Part shown: piece by piece, positions 1 to 12,300 of the stretch
How positions within the stretch are numbered: position 1 is the first letter of the stretch
How the letters are laid out: every line of letters begins with the position of its first letter
Source: Caulochytrium protostelioides
Taxonomy: Eukaryota; Chytridiomycota; Caulochytriomycetes; Caulochytriales; Caulochytriaceae
Reading direction: 5' to 3'
Assembly: GCA_003615045.1 (NCBI GenBank)
Contig: ML014125.1
Coordinates: 1-64,000 of the forward strand
DNA: 64,000 bases
Made by a program: the position numbers and the translations under genes
The notes under the pieces: model-generated
Database searches by the model: none
Told to the model about the DNA's origin: nothing
The model's input: only the letters and a program-made list of their open reading frames with translations

Positions 1-219
1 CTCTCGAAACTGTCTTGCCTGGCCTGCTGCCCCCCATCGACGTTGAGCGTCGAACCGAGCCGATTCTCGGTGACGACTTCGCAGCCTTCATTGTTTGTCA
101 ATTATTGACTTTACCTTACTTTGTTTGCATTAGAAATCCATAGATTGTTGCCCGTTTTACCAAGGAATCTCGCGAAGTAATTTCCGGGATTGGATGTTTC
201 ATAGCCATTCGTCAGAAAA

Positions 220-251
220 AGTCATTTCGGACAGTTTCAATCGAAATGACT
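220..251. repeat. Perfect 10-bp inverted repeat with 12-nt loop
   Basis: The arms agtcatttcg (220-229) and cgaaatgact (242-251) are exact reverse complements separated by 12 bases. This could form a hairpin or be a two-fold protein-binding site. It lies in the lower-GC block with no gene nearby, so no role is assigned. Confidence 0.6.
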
Positions 252-478
252 CTGCAAGGCCGGTTCAAAATCGTAGCTATCGAAGATGTGCATCGCTTTG
301 GTATTGCAGTCGGATGAACACATACCGATGCCGATAGTTGGCTATCATCCATTTTTGGATCGGGATCTGTAAGGTTTGCCAACTGTTAGTGACCCTGTGA
401 TAACTTTTGCCAAATCTTTAGCAACGTACGCGTAGCATTCGGTGGCAATTGGACCTGAAAGGTACTTGCAAGCACCAC

Positions 479-488
479 GACACGTGTC
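479..488. promoter_or_regulatory. Palindrome gacacgtgtc containing an E-box core
   Basis: A perfect 10-bp palindrome centred on CACGTG, the core bound by basic helix-loop-helix factors. A TATATAT run follows about 40 bases downstream (526-532). Whether a promoter exists here is unknown because no coding region follows closely. Confidence 0.25.
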
Positions 489-1050
489 TGTTTTGTGAAC
501 GGCCTAATGTCGGCAGTCAGTGATCTATATATCTTCCTCCACGACATTAGGGTCGGAATGCTGTAATCCTATCCTCTTAAAGCTTCAAAAACGGGACGGG
601 ACGTGAAGCGATTCAGCATCTATCGGCATCTACCCTTCCGCAGAAAATGCTGTTTTGACGGAGGCCAATGACCGCCGCTGATTGCAGTTTGGTCTTTTGC
701 GGGCCTATCGAAATATATCCTGACATGGCTTGCCTTGTCGTGACGAGGGGATGAACGCCTAGTCGGTGTCGTTGTTGGCGCGTTCGGAGTGCCCATTGTG
801 CTGTCGGCCCGCCGATCCTTCTTTCACGCAGCGAGCGACTGGCGTTGCTTCGGTAGCCCCGCCACTGGGACGAGGCGGCTTTAAGCCTCGCTGCGCCACA
901 TTGCCGTGGCCAGCCGTGGCGTGCAAATGAACATGAGGGACGATGCGCAAGGCGTCGTGCCCCAGTGGAACGGCCTTGCCAGCTTCGGCGGCGCCGGCGA
1001 TGGGGGACGGGAGGCGCGCCGGCCGGCCCATGGGCAACCCCCGGCGCGGC

Positions 1051-1096
1051 CATCCATCCATCCATCCGACGGGTGAGCACGTCCATCCATCCATCC
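1051..1096. repeat. Short ATCC tandem repeats in two clusters
   Basis: Two clusters of catc/atcc units (about 1051-1067 and 1082-1096) are separated by a short spacer. They are simple tetranucleotide repeats in non-coding DNA. Confidence 0.7.
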
Positions 1097-1141
1097 GCAA
1101 GCGGAACGGAAAAGTGGCCTCAGAAGCCAGTTATCATGATT

Positions 1142-1157
1142 AACGAGTATACTCGTT
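1142..1157. repeat. 16-bp perfect palindrome
   Basis: The sequence aacgagtatactcgtt is its own reverse complement. In a 64-kb window about one such palindrome is expected by chance, so this is recorded without a function. Confidence 0.6.
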
Positions 1158-2219
1158 GCTGTATACCCGTGGCTCGTAGGGAGTCGTTGTCGTGTCAATG
1201 CATCCTGCGGGACCCGTCTGGAAGCTCAAAGTCCTCGAGCCCATCGACCACCACCGGCATTCTCTGTTTCCCTGTTGATTCAACAACCGACTCTACACTG
1301 TAAGGCCCAGACCTCGTCACGACCTGGCTGGTCCCCGTGGCATCCGCCCTTCTATCGACCTGCTGTGGTCATCCGCATGGCACATGCAGCAGTAACCGCC
1401 GTCCGCCATTCATACCCACCGTGATCGCGTTTTGCCCCCATCACTTGAGCGCATAGGAAAGCTTCGCACCGGGGCTGGTGTGATCCTCCTCTCTGCGAAA
1501 GCGCCTTTCGACCGAGCCGATGGGACGCGGCGCTTCATGACCGGTTGTCACTTTCGAGTAATGGCGTTCCGCTTCGACGCGAGTCTCATGGGGGTTAACT
1601 GCCGAAGCTTGACGCTCTCGGACTAAACTGAGAAAGGGACGAGCAGTAGGCACGGTACTCCATGGTCTCGCTCCCGCCCGCTACCGGATTGTTTCCGTGC
1701 TTGAGGCAGGGCCTGTTGGAGCTAGTTAGCTCTTGACTCGTCCGGGTCGTTCAGGGTGACGCCGCTTGTGGGTGTTCGCGTGACTGGCACTGATGACCGG
1801 TTCCTAATGCTCTAGCGTTTCAAGGAGATGGATCATCTGCGTCGGGCTCGCTCGCATATCGCTCCGCGTGAAAGCCGCTTTGCCTCGACAGGTGTGCGCC
1901 ACGACCTCATGGACGAATGGTCTGCTCCACGAGTCACTATGTTGGCGACTGTCTAGTCGTTGATCACAATGTCGAATAGCGGCGGCTCGGCATGATCAGC
2001 TCGCTTGAGTGCACCCATAGTCTTGGACGATATTCAAATTCCTTGGGAAACCTGCCTGTATCTGCTGCTGTTGCTGATTCATGCGGATGTCGTGCTCGAC
2101 GACATTGTCTAGCCACTCAGGGTCTTCGTCCCTATCGCACATCTGGACATTCCGACTCACCGCTTTCTCGTTCATTTACTTCTTTGGCGCTTCCGACTTG
2201 CTTCGTTTGCAGAATCACC

Positions 2220-2546
2220 ATGTCTGCCCTCTCTGGTCCCGAGGCCGCGTGCGTTTACGCCGCGCTCATCCTCCACGCTGACAACGTTGAGATCACCGCC
2301 GACAAGCTCACCACCCTGATCAACGCCTCGGGTGCTGAGGTCGAGCCCATCTGGCCGACCATCTTCGCCAAGGCCCTTGTTGGCAAGGACCTTGAGGGCT
2401 TCCTCTTCTCCGTCGGCTCGGCCGCCGCTGCCCCGGCTGCCGGTGGCGCTGCCGCCGCCGGTGGTGCCGCTGAGGAGAAGAAGGAGGAGAAGGTCGAGGA
2501 GGCCGAGGAGTCCGACGACGACATGGGCTTCGGTCTCTTCGACTAA
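2220..2546 (+). CDS. RPLP1: 60S acidic ribosomal protein P1
   Basis: The 108-residue product is the P1 protein of the large-subunit lateral stalk, which with P0 and P2 recruits translation factors such as eEF2. The N-terminal helical dimerisation region (residues 1-65) has the family pattern [10 protein letters not shown] and later [13 protein letters not shown] flexible Ala/Gly/Pro hinge follows, then the charged tail ending in [12 protein letters not shown], the near-universal P-protein terminus. Length is normal. The frame stays open to 1992, but I chose the ATG at 2220 because it matches the family start and follows an apparent acceptor (polypyrimidine tract then TTTGCAG ending at 2212). 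That points to a 5'-leader intron whose donor I could not place. P1 is preferred over P2 because of the [10 protein letters not shown]-terminus. Confidence 0.97.
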   Translation: MSALSGPEAACVYAALILHADNVEITADKLTTLINASGAEVEPIWPTIFAKALVGKDLEGFLFSVGSAAAAPAAGGAAAAGGAAEEKKEEKVEEAEESDDDMGFGLFD

Positions 2547-3373
2547 ACGCTTTCTTTTTGAACCGTATAAAGTGTTTCGTACTCTACTTAAGATAGACGT
2601 CTTCCTGCTCTTTTTTTTGGACAACGTATGGGTCGTTGGCCGCATCTGTGAGATGGGCCATGGATACAACACATGCCAGACAGCCATGTGCTAGTGTGCT
2701 GCACTGTGTACAATGCATGCCTCCATGGTATATGGACATGGACAGGCCACCCGCCTTCCGACCGGGGTAGGGGCCACGCTTGTGCCTTTTTTCCCATGCG
2801 AGGAGGCCTGGGGGCCCGGCCCTGGGTGGAAGTGCGAGACGGCCGAGACAAGAGGGGACATGAGGCACACGAGGCGGGGTGTCGTGCCGAAGGATCTGTC
2901 CCCGGCCGCCAAAGTCCGAGAAGGACCGCCGACAACAGAACGCAGCATAGGGCGATCCGGAAACGAGTACGTTCCAGGAGGAGCGACGGGACGACGAAGG
3001 CGTCGGCGCTCCTTGGCAGCGCAGATCCCAGTGCCGATCACTCGCTTGATGTGAAGCTCGCGGGCCCATGGCCATGCAGATCGCTGTGCTTGGACCCTAC
3101 AGAGCGGAAGCTCGCTGGCGACCAGCCTGAGGTGTGCCGAAGCACAGAAGGCACTAGGCTGTGACGCCTCGGTTGATCACCATCGCCATCGCCATCACCT
3201 CGTTTGGCATCTAGATGCTTCTTCTTCTGCTGCGCCCCTCATCGCCACGCGCCTCATCCGTTTCGCCTTTTCCTGCGCCCTACGGGCGACCGCCGAGGGT
3301 GCGATCTAGCACTGTTTGATACCCTGATCAACCCATCACGAGGCCGCTGCAAGACGCTGCCTCGGTCGATACC
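2547..3373. other. Intergenic region, P1 3' end to giant-gene promoter
   Basis: This 827-base stretch should hold the P1 3' UTR (T-rich near 2610-2625) and the promoter of the giant gene. Open frames on both strands are arginine- and proline-rich with no conserved pattern and are treated as chance frames. I see no TATA box or RNA gene. Confidence 0.6.
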
Positions 3374-6300
3374 ATGCCGATCCCTCCGGCCGCGGCGGCC
3401 GCGGCAGCCCCGGTCCCGGTCCCGGCCCCTGCGCCGGCGCCGTCATCATCACGGCCGTATGCGCCTGGCACGGCCGTCCGTCCCGCCGGGTCGCCGGGAT
3501 CGTCGCCGTCTAAGCTACCGCGCGCCGCGGACCGGCCAGCCGCCATCAAGAAGGGCTACGGCAGCTATGTCTCGGAAAGCGCGCGGCGATGGGCGACGCT
3601 GCGCAAGCAAGTCGCGCAGGGCTTCTTCCGTGCCCTGCTCCAGCAGGGCACGCGCCAGACGGACGTCTCGTCGCTCGTGCGTGTCCTGTGGCAACATGCC
3701 CATGCGAACTGGCAGCGCGTCCATGTCGCTCGCGGTGAAACGGTCGTCCCGATTTCACGAGCGGATCCGGACGACGCGGCGACTGCGGAGAGCCGTCCCG
3801 CGCGCATCGACGACGTGGCTGGAGCCGATGCGGCCAATCCCGACGGGGATATCTGGGAGTTCAAGAAAGTCGATCATAGCAACCGCTCGTCGGTGGCAAT
3901 GCCGGGGCAGCGCGAAGCGCTCTCTCGTACTACCAGCCGGTTCTCGATACGAAATCTGTCAACAACCGGCGCGGGCGTGCCGCTGGGTCAGCGCAGCGTG
4001 CTCGAGCGGAGCATCACCTCACTCGACCGGCCCAGCAACCCAATCTCAGGGCCGGTCCCCATCTATCTGGACGGCCTGACTCGCATCAATGTCAATCTGT
4101 GCATCCACCGCATCGCAGAGTCGTTCATCAAGTCCCAGCACTACGACTACCTGTCCATGACGGCGCTGGGCCAGATCGCCAATCAGGGGTGGTATATCTT
4201 TATCGCGGCGGCCCGGCGCTCGGATCCCGTCGACCGGTGGGTCGCGCTCCGCGCGATCCATACCGCCCTGCCGTCGCTCGTCAACCTTCCCGTCGAAGCG
4301 GGGATCCGCGAAGAAGCGCTGCAGGCCATCACGACGATCGCGCTCTCGGACGAAGTCGCCTCGCTGCGCCGGATCGCGGCCTCACTCGTCGCGGGGATGG
4401 TCAACGACCTCCGGCTCGCGCCCGAGCATGCGCCCATTCTCAAAAAGACGTTTTACATCTTTCTCAGCCACGTGCTCGAGCATGTCCGGTATGCGATTGA
4501 CCATACCCGCCAGACCGGCACCGGATCCCGCGCCAACTTCCCGTCGGAGCACCGCGGCATGCACAGCCCCAAGCGCGGCTCGATGGTATCGACGTCGCTG
4601 CCGGAGGACTACGAGTCAGCAACCATCGATCCGTTGTCCAGCACGAGTCCGCTGAGCAGCGAGAACGCAGCGTATGTCCGCGCCACGGCGCTGCCCGTCG
4701 CTTCCGGACCGCTGCCCCTGCTCGATCTCGCCCAGCCGCTGCAGCTCTGCGGCAAGTTTCTGCGGATCAAGGACAAGCGGCTGCGGGAGAAGTTTGAGGC
4801 CATCATGACGCTCTGCCTGCACGAGATTCTGCATCACCACCCCGACATGGCTGGCCCTGGCCGCGACGCGGCGAAGTTGGCCCGTCGCGCCTCGCTCATT
4901 GCCGCATCGTCCGTCACGTCGAAAGCCAACGTGCCCGTCAACCCCGTCGCCGTCCTTGTCGCGCGCAGCAAACCGGTCTGGCAAGTGGTCATGAACATTC
5001 TCAATGTCGATTTCGAGGTGAGCAACCGCGTCTCGCAGCATATGGCCAAGCTGCTCGGCACGTACATCCAGCCCTTTATCCATTTCCCGGACGACCCGCA
5101 GCTCCAGCAGGACGCGATCCAGTTCCTGGCCCGGTGGTTCCCGATCGCGCGCGATGTTGCAATGGTGGCCGGGCTGAACGAACTCCGGGCCGGCATCCGC
5201 GGGCTCGCGGAAGTACCCGCGATCCACCAGTTCCTGGCGCCGCAGTGGATGGACGAGCGCGTCAGCGGCATCACGGAGGCGCTCGACGAAGTCCGCCACC
5301 GTCTCGCGATCCACGCCTTCTTCAAGCACCGCGTGCTCGCGCATCCGGGCACGCTGGCGGACACCGCCCCGGTGCCTGGCTGTCCGCACTTCTTCCTCGA
5401 TCCGGTGTGCAGTATGCATTTCACGCGCCGCGTGCTGCTGTGCCTGCCGATTCCTGCCGAGTCGCGTGTGACCCTCACCCGCGCGCTGCCGGGGATCCCC
5501 GGCGTGCCGAGCCACTGCATCACGTGTCCGCCCGTGTTCACGCACAAGCTTGCGGCGGCGACGATGGACCTGCACGGCTCGCATGCCGACTTCGCGAGCA
5601 GCGAGGGCACCCCGCGCAGCCGCTATGAGCTGCTCGTGAAGGCCGGCCGCTTGCCGGGGCTGCCGTTCGGCTGCACTTACAGCCCGCAGCCTCTGGTCGA
5701 CGTACAGAAGCTGGTACCGCAGGAGTGGAGCGCGGGGGCCGGCGGCGGGCCGCCCATGGGCGCCTCCACTATGAGCAGCCGCATGCTCGGCACGTCAGTC
5801 ATGGACTCGATGCTCATCGGGACCGAAGACTCGTCGCATTCCGGGAACGGCGGCGCGCCGCACGAGCGGACGCGTTATGGCCGCTACCTGCGCGAGAGGG
5901 GGCCCATCCCACCCAACACGTCGCGCATGCCCCCGTCCGATCTGAACGAGAACCTCGTCGATGAAAGCGGTGTGCCCTACGGCTACATCAAGATCCCACA
6001 CGGCTCGGACATGACGGAGCTCAACGCGTATATCACACGCAGCGGGAACGGCGGCGCCTTTGGTGACCTGCTGAATGAAATGTCGCCCATCTATCACGTG
6101 CCGATCCGCCAGGTCTACCAGCACCGCCAAAACTTGATCTCGCTCCTTGTCGCGAACGGCGGCAAGGAGCATGCCGAGTCGGCCCACAGTCTGGGGCGGT
6201 TCGGCAGCCAGACTTCCTTCGCTGAGACGAACGTCGCGACCTTCGCGGCCGCTGCCGCGGCTCAGGAAGACTACCCGCCAGGAACGACCACCGAGCGTTA

Positions 6301-9300
6301 CACAGCGCTGTGGCCCTCCAAAAGCCCGCTCGCACACATCGCGCCCACGACCGATTTCCCCGTGAACTCGGTTCTGCATCTCAACATCCTCGTGCCCGGT
6401 GCGCCCACGATGCGGCGGTATGCGCTCGTCGTGAAAGCCGTCGGCCAAGACATCTCGGCCGTCAGCGTCGAGCCGTCCCGGATGACGTCCAAGGACCGGT
6501 TGGATGCAATGCGGGAAGCCGGCGTGGGCTCCCAGTTCGGGCGCAGCCACCGCGATCCCGACGGCCACACGGAAGATGAGATGCCCTCCGATGTCCCGGA
6601 CATTGATTCCGCCGACGCGTTCACGACGTCTAACGGCGCCGATGGGCTCTATGTCGGCGCAACCTTCAACTTTTTCATCCAGGTCGCGCAGCCGATCAGC
6701 AACGCGTGGATCCCCGTCACTGTCGAGATTACGGACGACCACGTGGAAGACGAGTTTGCCGTCCTCAAGAAGCCGGAGCCCGCAGCGTCGCGGCGGTTCC
6801 CCGGGGTCGTGGGCCGCAAGGGAGGCTTTGGGCCGGCCAATGCGGGCAGCACCGGGGGTCACGATGGTTCGACAGCGGCGCGGCCGTCGGGACAGGCTCC
6901 GCCGGTGCATGTGACGATGGTGCCCGCGGGAATCACGCAGCACAAGATGCCATACTTTGCGCCGCCGATCACACTGCTCCCGCTTCCGATCGGGTTCCTG
7001 CCGGACGGCCGCGTCTACTACGGCCGCACCGAGTCGCTGAAACGCGCGCCGCTCGGCCAGACGATATACGGCACCATGTTCTATGCCGCGAGCGATGTTC
7101 CGGGCTTCGCCGCGGCCCTGGGCCGCAGCGCTCCACCGGGCAGCCAGGCGCAGGTCAGCCATCCGTATGAATCGTCGGCGTCCCTGCTCGGCGGCGGCCG
7201 GCCGACGTCCAATATGCTCGCTGGGTACGACCGCTTCGGAAACCCCTTTTTCCTGTCGGCCGGCTACTTCATCCCCAAGCCGACGGGCTACACACCCGAC
7301 GGTGTGCCGTACTGGGACGTGCGCACCGTGTTCGAGCAGCCGCGGGGCACCCTGGCGGTGCCGCCCGATCTGGAGGATCTAGCGCGCTGGCCGCAGTTTG
7401 CGGACGAGATGGACGACGACCTCATCGACCTCGGCGACCACACCCTCTACCGCCCGTCGGTGAGTTCACTCAACGACAGCAGCATGGTCTCGGTGAGCAT
7501 GGTCTCCTCGAGCTGGGCCTCGTCGAGCATGGCGCCGGCCGGCTCGCGCCGTACCGGCGGCGGGTTCCGCACCAAGGGCTCTCGCAAGGGCCACGGCGGC
7601 GGCGGGCGGGGGCGTCATGGCGCGCATCCCGGGCAGGCGGAGGCGACTCGCCTCGTCCAGGCCCTCCAGGAGACCCTGCCCAATCTGGCGAAAGCGTTCT
7701 TGCGGACGGAGAGCGAGCTGCCGCCGCCCATGCTGCTGCGCCACCGAAAGCCCGTCGAGTCTCTCGCATCCTCGGTCAGCACGTCGCTGTCCGCGGTGTC
7801 GAACATGGGCCCCTTCGCCGGGTCGGCGTCGTATGCGGCGCCGACCAAGTGGTGGGCTGTGGATCCGGAGAGCCTGGCGCAGAATGTGAGCGGGTATGAC
7901 ATGAAGATCGCGATCGAGCCGACGCGCGTGCACTGCTCGAGTATGACGCAGCATATTACCAAGTCCGTCGTGCTCACGTATCGCTCGGCCCGTGGGCAGA
8001 ACGGCGAGCGCGACTACTACGTGAGCACGACCGATCCGGCGTTCGTGATTGCGCCGGGGTCTTCGCACCTGATGCTGCAGGGCGAGGGCCTCCTCGAAGT
8101 GACCTTCCAGTTTCACCCAGAAAAGATGCAAGGCACCGACGCGCTCGAGGGGATGCTGTGCGTGACGGATGTCGATGGCAATAAGATGGCCACGTGCGTG
8201 CTCGTGGGCGAGCGCCAGCGTCGGCTGCGCTGCGATCAGAGCCAGGTGAATGGCGGCTGGTTGCTGCCAGGCCAGACGAAGCAGATTCGGCTCTCACTGC
8301 ACTGCCTGCCGGTAGCCAGCGCGGCGCACGCGGCGACGCTCGGGACCATGCCCAACCCGAGCATGGCGGTGCCCGTGACGCTGAGCATCAGGCACGACGC
8401 GAGCGGCGCGTTCGGCGTCACGCAGACCCAGATGAAGCTCCAGCCGAGCGAGACGAAGCTGGTGCCGCTCGTCTTCAAGCCGCAGACGCGGGGTCCCGCC
8501 ACGGCGACGCTGGAGATCCAGGGCCCGAACGGTGAGGTGATTGCGGTCGCGCTGGCGGGGATGGCGGGCGTGCCGCTCGTGCTGCACGCGGAGACGTCGC
8601 AGGTCTCGCACGAGAAGGGCGTGACGGTGCTGACGCGCGAGCGCAGCGACTTCCTGCGCAGCCTGACCCTGAAGCCGAACTGGAGTCTGGGCGGCGCTTC
8701 GTCACTGTCGGCGGCGCCGCCCCACGTGGGGACCGCCGGTGACCCGGAGCCGCGGTCCTCGACGGGCGCGCCTCAGCCGACGCAGGCCGCCGAGACGGTC
8801 ATCCTGCGGTCGATCTTCCTTGCGCAGGCCCAGGAAACCATCGTCAACTTTGGGGTCATCCCGCACGGCGCGCGGGTCCCGTGCTGCGTGACGCTGCTCA
8901 ACCTCGCCGAGAGCTCGCAGACCGTCCGCCTGTACTCAACCGATGCGCCCGACCGGCTCAGCTTCCCGGAGCTCGTCCGAGTCGCGAGCCACCGCGCTAA
9001 CACGATCGAGGTCGTCATCAACACCACGGCCTTCGCGGCGCAGGCGTGCACGTTCATGAGCACCATCGACGTGCTGTGTCCCGAGTATGGCAAGCTGACC
9101 ATCCAGGTGCATGCCTTCGTCGGGACGCCCCTCGTGCTGGATGTCTTTGACATCATCTACATGCCGCCCTGCCGTGTCGGCCAGACCAGCGAGGTCCAGC
9201 TGGACCTCATCAACATATCCAAATACGCACTTGACGTCGATGTGGCCGTCACGTATGCGCCCACCTCGACGGCCGTCGCGCAGACCACCGCGCTCGCCAG

Positions 9301-12300
9301 CCCGCCCCTGACGATCGACGTGGGCTCCGAGGGCGCCATCGCGTCGACGCCGGTGCATCTCGCGGATGTGGAGGCCGGCGATCCGGTATGGACGAACCCG
9401 AGCACGCTCGCGGTCTCGGTGCCACCCGTCGCCGAGCCGTGGGCCATGCTGCCCATGTCGCTCCAGTTCACGTGCCGGCGGCGGGGCCCGCTGCTGGCGT
9501 TCATCCACGTCCGGACGCTGCACGGACGCATCCCGGTTCGCACGATAGCCGCCGCGTCCTACGGGTTCCAGCCATGGCGGCGCGGCCTCCACGACGACGA
9601 CGCCAATGCCGTGGACTACTTCCGCGCGTGGCTAAGCCACCCCAAGCGGACCTTGCAGGAATACCCGCCCGCCAAGGCGACGGTGCTGCAGCTGCAGATG
9701 CCGCTTGACGCAGCAAAGCTGCTCAACGACGCGGCCCACGAGACGGCGATCGCCAAGATCCGGTTCGACCCGGCCGCGCTCACGCTGCTGGAGCCTGCCG
9801 CGGCGTTCCAGGTGCAGAGCGCGCCGGGCGTCCCGACCACGCTCGGCGCTCTCGAGACGGGCCCCCTGCCCACCGAGCGGTCTTTGACCATCTTCCCGTC
9901 CAGCTTCCTCTCGTGCGACCTGCGCAGCTGCCATCTGCCGTATGCGGGCGGCGTGGCCGAGCTCAATGTCGAGTTCACCAAGACGTTCCGGTATGCCGGG
10001 TGGGTGTGTGCGCTCGCGGACCGCGAGGCGTGGCCCTTCGTGCTGCCTGTGCAGTGCCGTCCCGCTTACGGGTTCTACGTGTTCCCCGAGCGCGAGTCCC
10101 AGCTGGCGGACCTGCTGGCGAGCTCGCGCGGCACGGGCGCCAACGGGGAGCCCGCGACGTCAATTGCCGCGATCGCCATGTCGTTCAAAGGCGCGAGCAC
10201 GCAGAACATCCTGCTCGCCAATCTCCAGACCGAGCGGCAAACGTTCACGATCTCGGTGATCAAGAGCACCGCCGACGGCGTCGCGACGCGGTGCCCTTTC
10301 GACATGAGCCCCATGACGGGCGAAATCGCCCGCGGCGACATCCAAAGTGTCAAGGTCACCTGCCGCCCCACAGCCGAGGCCGTCTCGAGCGTCGTGACCG
10401 AGGTCGACGTGCATATCCGCTCTTCAAGCGACCGCTATGCGAAGCCGCGGCTGCTTACCCGCGTCCGCATCGACGCGCAGTGGTCGTCTGGCGAGCTCTT
10501 TGGGATCCCAGACGCCCTCAGCTTCGGCGCCTGCGTCGTCGGCTACTCGCGCACGCAGTCGTTCACCATCCAGAACCGCAACGCCGGCGTCCCCGTGACC
10601 CTGAGCCTGCTGACCAAGAGTCCGTTCTCCATCTACGTCGAGCTCGTCACGGCGCGCCGCGGCTACGAGACGAGCCACGCGAGCCTGCTCAGCAGCAGCA
10701 GCGACCAGCTCGCCCTCCGCGCCGCCGCGGGGGGCGAGACGGCGCCGGGGAGGTCGCCGGCGAGCGCGTCCGCCGCCGCCGCGGTTGCCGAACTCGCGGC
10801 GGCTGTGCCTGCGCCAACGACGCTGCAGGCGACCCTGCAACCGGGCGAGAGCCTGCGAGTCCACGTGCACTTCACGCCGGTCGAGTCGCGCAGCGTGCTC
10901 GGCAAATGCTACGTGTACGCGGCCGACTGCGACTACACGGTCAACCTCGTCGGCACGGGCGGCATCGCGGACCTTGTGGCGCACCGCAGCCACCGCGCAA
11001 TCCGGTCGGTGGCCGTCGGAAAGACGCTCGCGGGGCTCGTGGCGCCGCCGCCGCCCGGCGAGGACGCGGCCGGTGCCATGAGCGTGCAGACGCAGGAGGT
11101 CCTGGACTTCGAACTGTCGCGCGAAGGCACGATCCGGTACTTGACGGTGTATCTCACGAACAAGGGCACGCTGCCGCTGCGCCTCCACATGATCACCTCG
11201 ACGCAGAACAAGCTCGTGCGGCTGTACTACTGCCGCATGACGCAGGTCCTGCCGTACGTGACCGAGATGCACACGGGTCGCGACTACTGGGCCATCCTGC
11301 GGCGCAAGCTGCGCGTGCTTGTGTCCCTGAAGCGCATCATCCAGTCGCACCACGTGTCTGAGCGCGGCCAAAGTGACATGGAGCGCACTGAGGGCGCGCT
11401 CGTTCCCGTCGGCGACCTCCCACCGGGCACGCGCGGGCACGCCGATGTCCGTAAGTATACTCTCCAGGAGACGATCCCGGACCTGCCGCCGCGCACGAGT
11501 TGGCAGTTTAACATCGGGTACGTCGCGCGGTACCCGAGCCGCCGCTTCTTTCCGCTGCGATTCCACTACAGCGCGGACGTCGGCGACCTCGCCGGCCTCA
11601 ACGCGCCCCCGCCCGTGAAGGTCTTCAGCTTCATGATGGGCGGGCCCGTCTACCGCCCCGTCGAGTTCTCCCCGCCCTTCTGGGACTTCGGGCTCGTGCC
11701 CGCGGGCATCAGCCAGCACGGCGAGAGCTACCGCTCCGCCGGCTACGACATGATGCACCAGACCCTGCCTGGGATGGGCACTGCCGAGCTCATGCATACG
11801 GGGCCCCCCGGCCTGGGGGGCCGCGGTCTGCCCGGGGTGGGCGGCGCTTATCCGCGCGCCCACGGCGCAATGGGCGCGTCGACGTTGCTGCTGGATATCG
11901 CAAATCTGTCGATCGAACCGCAGACGGTGTCGCTCATCAATACGTCGCCCGAATTCACAATCGACGCGCGGCACTGGCAGCTCTCGGCGGGCCAGAAGAT
12001 CACGGTCCCCATCGCGTTCCGCCCGAGCAAGCCGCAGATGCAGTATCGCGGCCACGCGACGTTCGCGCACCAGCATGGCGAGCAGGTGATCAAGCTCAAT
12101 GGCATCGGTGGGAGCGCCGAGGTCGTCGCCGACGAGTTGCTGGACTTCGGGTCGATCAAGTCCAAGGCGACGAGCATGGCGACGTTCAAGATGGCCAACC
12201 GCGGTCTGCTCGGCTGCAAGTACTTCATCGAGCTCGTGTGTCCCTCGGACGGCGGTGACTTTGTCGTAGACCCCGAGTTCATCGAGAACCAGCAGGTCGA

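Larger units (their letters stand above)
1..2219. other. 5' intergenic region, no gene recognised
   Basis: No open frame here resembles a protein I know, and the possible frames are short and start at non-ATG codons or are arginine-rich shadows. The first 600 bases are visibly less GC-rich than the rest of the window. The stretch holds a 10-bp inverted repeat (220-251), two short palindromes (479-488 and 1142-1157) and ATCC-type tandem repeats (1051-1096). Its last part (about 2160-2212) is a pyrimidine-rich tract ending in a splice-acceptor-like TTTGCAG just before the P1 start codon, so the 3' end is probably promoter, 5' leader and leader intron of the P1 gene. Confidence 0.6.
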
